NCBI GenBank assembly: GCA_964427965.1
Contig: CAYRWK010000018.1
Location: 1 to 14,770, forward strand
Length of the DNA stretch: 14,770 nucleotides
From: CAYRWK01 sp964427965
Lineage (GTDB): Bacteria; Patescibacteriota; WWE3; UBA101185; UBA10185
Reading direction: 5' to 3'
The notes under the pieces were generated by a model. That model was not told the DNA's origin. It saw only the letters and a program-made list of their open reading frames with translations, and made no database searches. The position numbers were made by a program, and so were the translations under genes. Positions 11,867 through 14,770 of the stretch are shown one piece after another (the stretch's first letter is position 1; each line of letters begins with the position of its first letter).

Positions 11867-12358
11867 ATGAGTAAAAACCTTAAATTTATTGTATTGTCTG
11901 CGATCTTTGTTTCCGTCCTACTTACTCTTTTTCTTATTACTAAAAAAGACTTACCAACTAAACAGATCAACGAGGGAAACGCGGCCAACACCGCGGCTAA
12001 CGATAATCAAGTACCACTACCCCAGCAGGAAGATGTCATTAGAGTATTCTTTAGTTTAATGGACGAAGGTCGCATACCTGAAGCCTTAGCAATGATGTCG
12101 GATAAAGAAGTAGGGGATGAGTCCCAAAAACAAGCGTGGGGTGTACATCTTAATGCTTTTGAAAATGTAACAGTAACATCAATTACAAAATCTTCTGAAA
12201 ACACTTACCAAGTAAATTTTAACGCAACTATGAAACCGGAATCTGCTGATGAGGTAATCCCATATTTTGGTTACGACACTGGAGAAAACATTCGTTGGAT
12301 TGAACTTGAAAAGGTAGAAAAAACGTGGAAAATATTAGGTATTGCGACAGGACCCTAG
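11867..12358 (+). CDS. Membrane-anchored NTF2-like (DUF4878-type) protein
   Basis: The 163-residue protein has a basic N-terminus and a single hydrophobic segment (about residues 8-24), followed by a low-complexity linker rich in Asn, Ala and Gln (about 34-54). The globular part begins with QEDVIRVFFSLMDEGRIPEALAMMS, a helix pattern typical of NTF2/SnoaL-like domains such as DUF4878, and ends with strands around NTYQVNFNATM, RWIELEKVEKTWKILGI. No lipobox Cys is present, so it is anchored by an uncleaved helix or secreted after cleavage. Such domains usually bind ligands or peptides at the cell surface; no reaction can be assigned. It converges with the 5'-nucleotidase gene, leaving 15 bp between stops and no terminator hairpin. 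Confidence 0.7.
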   Translation: MSKNLKFIVLSAIFVSVLLTLFLITKKDLPTKQINEGNAANTAANDNQVPLPQQEDVIRVFFSLMDEGRIPEALAMMSDKEVGDESQKQAWGVHLNAFENVTVTSITKSSENTYQVNFNATMKPESADEVIPYFGYDTGENIRWIELEKVEKTWKILGIATGP

Positions 12359-12373
12359 AACAACTCAATATTA

Positions 12374-13837
12374 TTAACTGTAAACCAACCTACCCTCAAC
12401 CCTTCTACCAGTATTTTGATTATTCTTTAGGTATTCCTCTAAAACCTCTCTGGCGGATGTTGTAATCACCTTTGATTTACCACTACCAAGTAAGTCCTCC
12501 TCCGAAATATTTAAAAATGCTTTGCAGTTTGACCTATGGTAGCCTTGCATAGCAATTGTATATAAAGTGTCGTCTTTAACACCGGCTCCGTTTATAGTTA
12601 AACTATCTAAAAACTTAGTGTTATTGTTATAAGTTGCCCGAACAGAACCATTAACTTGATAACACTCTCCCTCATCGTTACGATTTTCAGGCCGCATAAT
12701 ATGACTAAAAATCTTTCTTAAGCTGCTTCCGGTTACTGTAAATCTATTTATACTATCGTTATATGGAAATATCTCTAAAATATTTTGTAAAGTGACCATA
12801 GGACCAAGATTTGGTTTTCTAATAGATCCACTTCCTAAAAACATCACATCACACTCGGCATTTTCTGCAAAAATATCAGCAAACAAATTACCGAGCTCCG
12901 TTTCTATAGTTCTTTCGGGATGAGTATGCTCGTGACTAAGCTTTGATAAAACTACATTATACTTAAGATCAACCTTTTGTTTAAAAGAATCTATATACTT
13001 CTCTAAAGAAACATCAGGATCAGCAATTGAGCTTGTAATTGGAATCAATTGCCATTTCCAGCTAACTATAGCGTTTGTATCATCATCTACCTCAATATCA
13101 AATCTACCTATTTGGTTAGTACCTACACCTGCTTGGGCAATTAAAATATTATTAACTTTGGCGGGTTGTTCTAAAACCGTATGAGAATGTCCACCAATAA
13201 TAATATCAACTCCCCATTCAGGTTTAAGAAGAGAAGCCAGTTCTTTATCAGAGTCAAACCCTATATGGGTAAGAAGTATTGTTAAATCTATATCATCATT
13301 TTTATAGGCATTTGAAATCTTACCAACCTCACCTGACGCTTCTTCAAGTGAAACAAAGCTACCCACAACAGGATCAGCAGATAGTGCGTCAATGATCTTA
13401 TCAGTGACAATTCCTGTGAATAATATCTCAAAACCTGCCTTTTTTAATACAACGTAGGGTTTCATCAATCTTTTGTTGTTATGCTTGATGTATAGGTTGG
13501 CGTTAACTATTGGAAAATTTGCAAATTTCTCAAGAAAGAGTAGATGTTGTAAACCATAATCAAACTCATGGTTACCTAAAGATACAACATCGGGGCATAG
13601 GTAATTCATAATTTCCATAGTGGAGATGCCTTTAAACTCGGTATCAATGATACTACCCTGAAGCATATCTCCGGCTATCACATACAATACGTTTTCTTCC
13701 TCTTTTCGGACCTTGTTTATATATCCCGATAATAGAGCTAAGCCTCCAATTAGTTGTTTTTTCTCTGTTTCTGATTCGGAGTAAAAGTCTCCATGCATGT
13801 CATTTGAATGGAGAATTGTAAATTTTTTGGTTTTCAT
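12374..13837 (-). CDS. 5'-nucleotidase / UDP-sugar hydrolase family, cytosolic
   Basis: Counting from the proposed start at 13837 (487 residues), the N-terminal metallophosphatase motifs are complete: ILHSNDMHGD (D13, H15), AGDMLQGS (D57), SLGNHEFDYG (N89, H90), LLTHIGFD (H191) and IGGHSHT (H217, H219). The C-terminal 5'-nucleotidase substrate domain follows (ETELGNLFADIFAENAECDVMFLGSGSIR in separate motifs, then NDSINRFTVTGSSL). The family cleaves 5'-nucleotides and sometimes UDP-sugars or cyclic nucleotides, with two metal ions. No signal peptide is visible, unlike the many exported members, so a cytosolic YunD-like role in nucleotide recycling is likely. An upstream in-frame ATG at 13846 directly abuts TATAAT and probably lies before the transcription start. 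Confidence 0.9.
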   Translation of the reverse strand: MKTKKFTILHSNDMHGDFYSESETEKKQLIGGLALLSGYINKVRKEEENVLYVIAGDMLQGSIIDTEFKGISTMEIMNYLCPDVVSLGNHEFDYGLQHLLFLEKFANFPIVNANLYIKHNNKRLMKPYVVLKKAGFEILFTGIVTDKIIDALSADPVVGSFVSLEEASGEVGKISNAYKNDDIDLTILLTHIGFDSDKELASLLKPEWGVDIIIGGHSHTVLEQPAKVNNILIAQAGVGTNQIGRFDIEVDDDTNAIVSWKWQLIPITSSIADPDVSLEKYIDSFKQKVDLKYNVVLSKLSHEHTHPERTIETELGNLFADIFAENAECDVMFLGSGSIRKPNLGPMVTLQNILEIFPYNDSINRFTVTGSSLRKIFSHIMRPENRNDEGECYQVNGSVRATYNNNTKFLDSLTINGAGVKDDTLYTIAMQGYHRSNCKAFLNISEEDLLGSGKSKVITTSAREVLEEYLKNNQNTGRRVEGRLVYS

Positions 13838-13846
13838 GCTAGGCAT

Positions 13847-13852
13847 ATTATA
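13847..13852 (-). promoter_or_regulatory. -10 box of the 5'-nucleotidase gene
   Basis: TATAAT on the minus strand ends directly at the ATG at 13846 and 9 nt before the ATG at 13837. This favours the second ATG as the start. Confidence 0.65.
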
Positions 13853-13932
13853 ATCAATATATTACATTGAGCAATGCGGTTACCACTGATTTTTGAGATC
13901 AAAGCTTAATTACCATCTTCACACTAATCTAA

Positions 13933-13941
13933 TGTTATAAT
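13933..13941 (+). promoter_or_regulatory. Extended -10 promoter of tRNA-Val
   Basis: TGTTATAAT (hexamer 13936-13941) ends 13 nt before the tRNA. Upstream, TTTGA-GA-TCAAA (around 13893) is a small inverted repeat with no assigned role. Confidence 0.7.
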
Positions 13942-13954
13942 GTGAGGGTTATTT

Positions 13955-14031
13955 GGGCGGTTAGCTCAGCTGGTTAGAGCACTTCGTTTACATCGAAGGG
14001 GTCATAGGTTCGAATCCTATACCGCCCACCA
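13955..14031 (+). tRNA. tRNA-Val(TAC), CCA encoded
   Basis: The acceptor stem GGGCGGT/ACCGCCC pairs 13955-13961 with 14021-14027. The D arm is GCTC/GAGC. The anticodon stem CTTCG/CGAAG encloses loop TTTACAT, giving anticodon TAC. The T arm is ATAGG/CCTAT with loop TTCGAAT. The discriminator is A14028 with CCA to 14031. Confidence 0.97.
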
Positions 14032-14033
14032 TT

Positions 14034-14042
14034 TGGTATAGT
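14034..14042 (+). promoter_or_regulatory. Extended -10 promoter, leaderless nucleotidyltransferase
   Basis: TGGTATAGT (hexamer 14037-14042) starts 2 nt after the tRNA-Val CCA and ends 6 nt before ATG 14049. The geometry is almost the same as at tRNA-Lys and the first Nudix gene. Confidence 0.72.
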
Positions 14043-14048
14043 TTAAAT

Positions 14049-14770
14049 ATGATCCAATACTCAAACGAAAAACCAGGATACAGTTGGTACAAGAAAGTTG
14101 AAAATAGTTTACAAGAAATTGTTATAAAAATCCCAAACTCTAAGACATATTTTGATAATTGCGCAGTATTTCTTCACGGATCCACTACCACAGGAATGTC
14201 AGATGAATACACAGACTTAGATTTATGGATGTTATTACCTCAAGATATATACAAAGACTTTATAAAAGAAAGTACCGTTACCTTCTTTGACTTTGAATTG
14301 GGTGGGAGATGGGGGCATTTGAACATTGAGAATTTTGAAGATTTTGAAAAAAGAATTCATAACTGCGACTTTCCACTTATATACGAAATGAAAGATAGCT
14401 ATTTAATTCTCGACAAGATAAATGCTGAAAAAACACTGTATAAGAAAGCGTTAGCTAAATTACCAAAAGAAATAATAGAGGCCTATTTTCTTTACCACTA
14501 TGTAGAGGCTAGAAACTGGCAAAAAAGCTGTGAAAATATTATGAGAAGGCAGGACAGCGTCTCGTTACTAATAAACATCCCAAAAGTATTGTCCCACGCG
14601 TTAAAGGCAGCAGTTATTCTTGAAGGCGAGCCTTATCCATACGATAAATGGTTACCGAAAGCTGCTTTCGGAAGTTTAATAGGTAGTGAAATCGTTAATC
14701 AGTGCCTAGAGATTATAAAAAACATGTCCGAGGGTAGTTTTAAATATTCAGGAGATTTGGAGACTAACCC
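14049..14770 (+). CDS. Pol-beta-type nucleotidyltransferase (3' end outside the window)
   Basis: The frame runs from ATG 14049 to the right edge, 240 codons without a stop. FLHGSTTTGMSDEYTDLDLWML (G44, S45, D56, D58, in two parts) is the GS-x(n)-D-x-D active-site pattern of the pol-beta nucleotidyltransferase superfamily, which transfers an NMP to an alcohol, phosphate or protein. The C-terminal half is helical, with PYPYDKWLPKAAFG resembling the substrate-binding part of DUF4037-type or aminoglycoside-type nucleotidyltransferases. The acceptor is not deducible. Resistance is one family role among many, and I see no specific support for it. The start is set by an extended -10 exactly 6 nt upstream; no Shine-Dalgarno is present. 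Confidence 0.82.
   Translation, partial: MIQYSNEKPGYSWYKKVENSLQEIVIKIPNSKTYFDNCAVFLHGSTTTGMSDEYTDLDLWMLLPQDIYKDFIKESTVTFFDFELGGRWGHLNIENFEDFEKRIHNCDFPLIYEMKDSYLILDKINAEKTLYKKALAKLPKEIIEAYFLYHYVEARNWQKSCENIMRRQDSVSLLINIPKVLSHALKAAVILEGEPYPYDKWLPKAAFGSLIGSEIVNQCLEIIKNMSEGSFKYSGDLETN

Overview
This 14.8-kb window looks like chromosomal DNA of an AT-rich bacterium with a compact genome, most likely a Patescibacteria/CPR member (Microgenomates- or Katanobacteria-like). That assignment is inference. It rests on low GC, very short intergenic gaps, the mix of short housekeeping genes with long YfhO-like/GT-C membrane proteins, and nucleotide-salvage and clean-up genes in place of biosynthetic operons. 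Genes are full length under the standard code (UGA acts as a stop at 8140-8142), which argues against the CPR lineages that read UGA as glycine.

Layout: (1) 1-557, minus: partial SAM methyltransferase. (2) 630-1695, plus: tRNA-Lys, a Nudix hydrolase and a MazG-like pyrophosphohydrolase. (3) 1732-5631, plus: a cell-envelope run with a YfhO-like membrane protein (broken by a 100-N assembly gap), a GT-C glycosyltransferase and an NlpC/P60 cysteine peptidase, followed by tRNA-Leu(CAG). (4) 5642-7033, minus: an orotate-PRTase-like gene and an alpha/beta hydrolase. (5) 7085-7318, plus: tRNA-Leu(AAG) and tRNA-Gly. (6) 7372-9063: an unknown protein translationally coupled to a nucleoside 2-deoxyribosyltransferase-like protein, a structured RNA candidate, and a converging second member of the same fold. 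(7) 9105-9956: tRNA-Phe and two small unknown proteins. (8) 10178-12358, plus: DEAD-box helicase, a second Nudix protein and a membrane-anchored NTF2-like protein. (9) 12374-13837, minus: 5'-nucleotidase family. (10) 13955-14770, plus: tRNA-Val and a partial nucleotidyltransferase. Two Nudix proteins, MazG, two deoxyribosyltransferase-like proteins, a PRTase and a 5'-nucleotidase share a nucleotide salvage and sanitation theme, although they do not form one operon.

Two patterns are not explained by ordinary annotation. First, nearly every promoter-proximal CDS has a -10 hexamer, usually extended (TGnTAnnnT), ending exactly 6 nt before its start codon. The first base of the start codon would then be +1, so the transcripts should be leaderless. 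The one clear Shine-Dalgarno belongs to a gene inside an operon. The same boxes lie 12-13 nt before tRNA-Phe, tRNA-Val and the second repeat unit described next. Second, tRNA-Leu(CAG) and tRNA-Gly are each preceded, at an identical 41-nt offset, by a miniature tRNA-like hairpin. Its outer arms copy the acceptor stem of the particular tRNA that follows, its inner stem covaries between the two copies, and an identical 11-nt linker (TCACTACGTTC) joins it to the tRNA. These paired elements are the best candidate here for an undescribed system.
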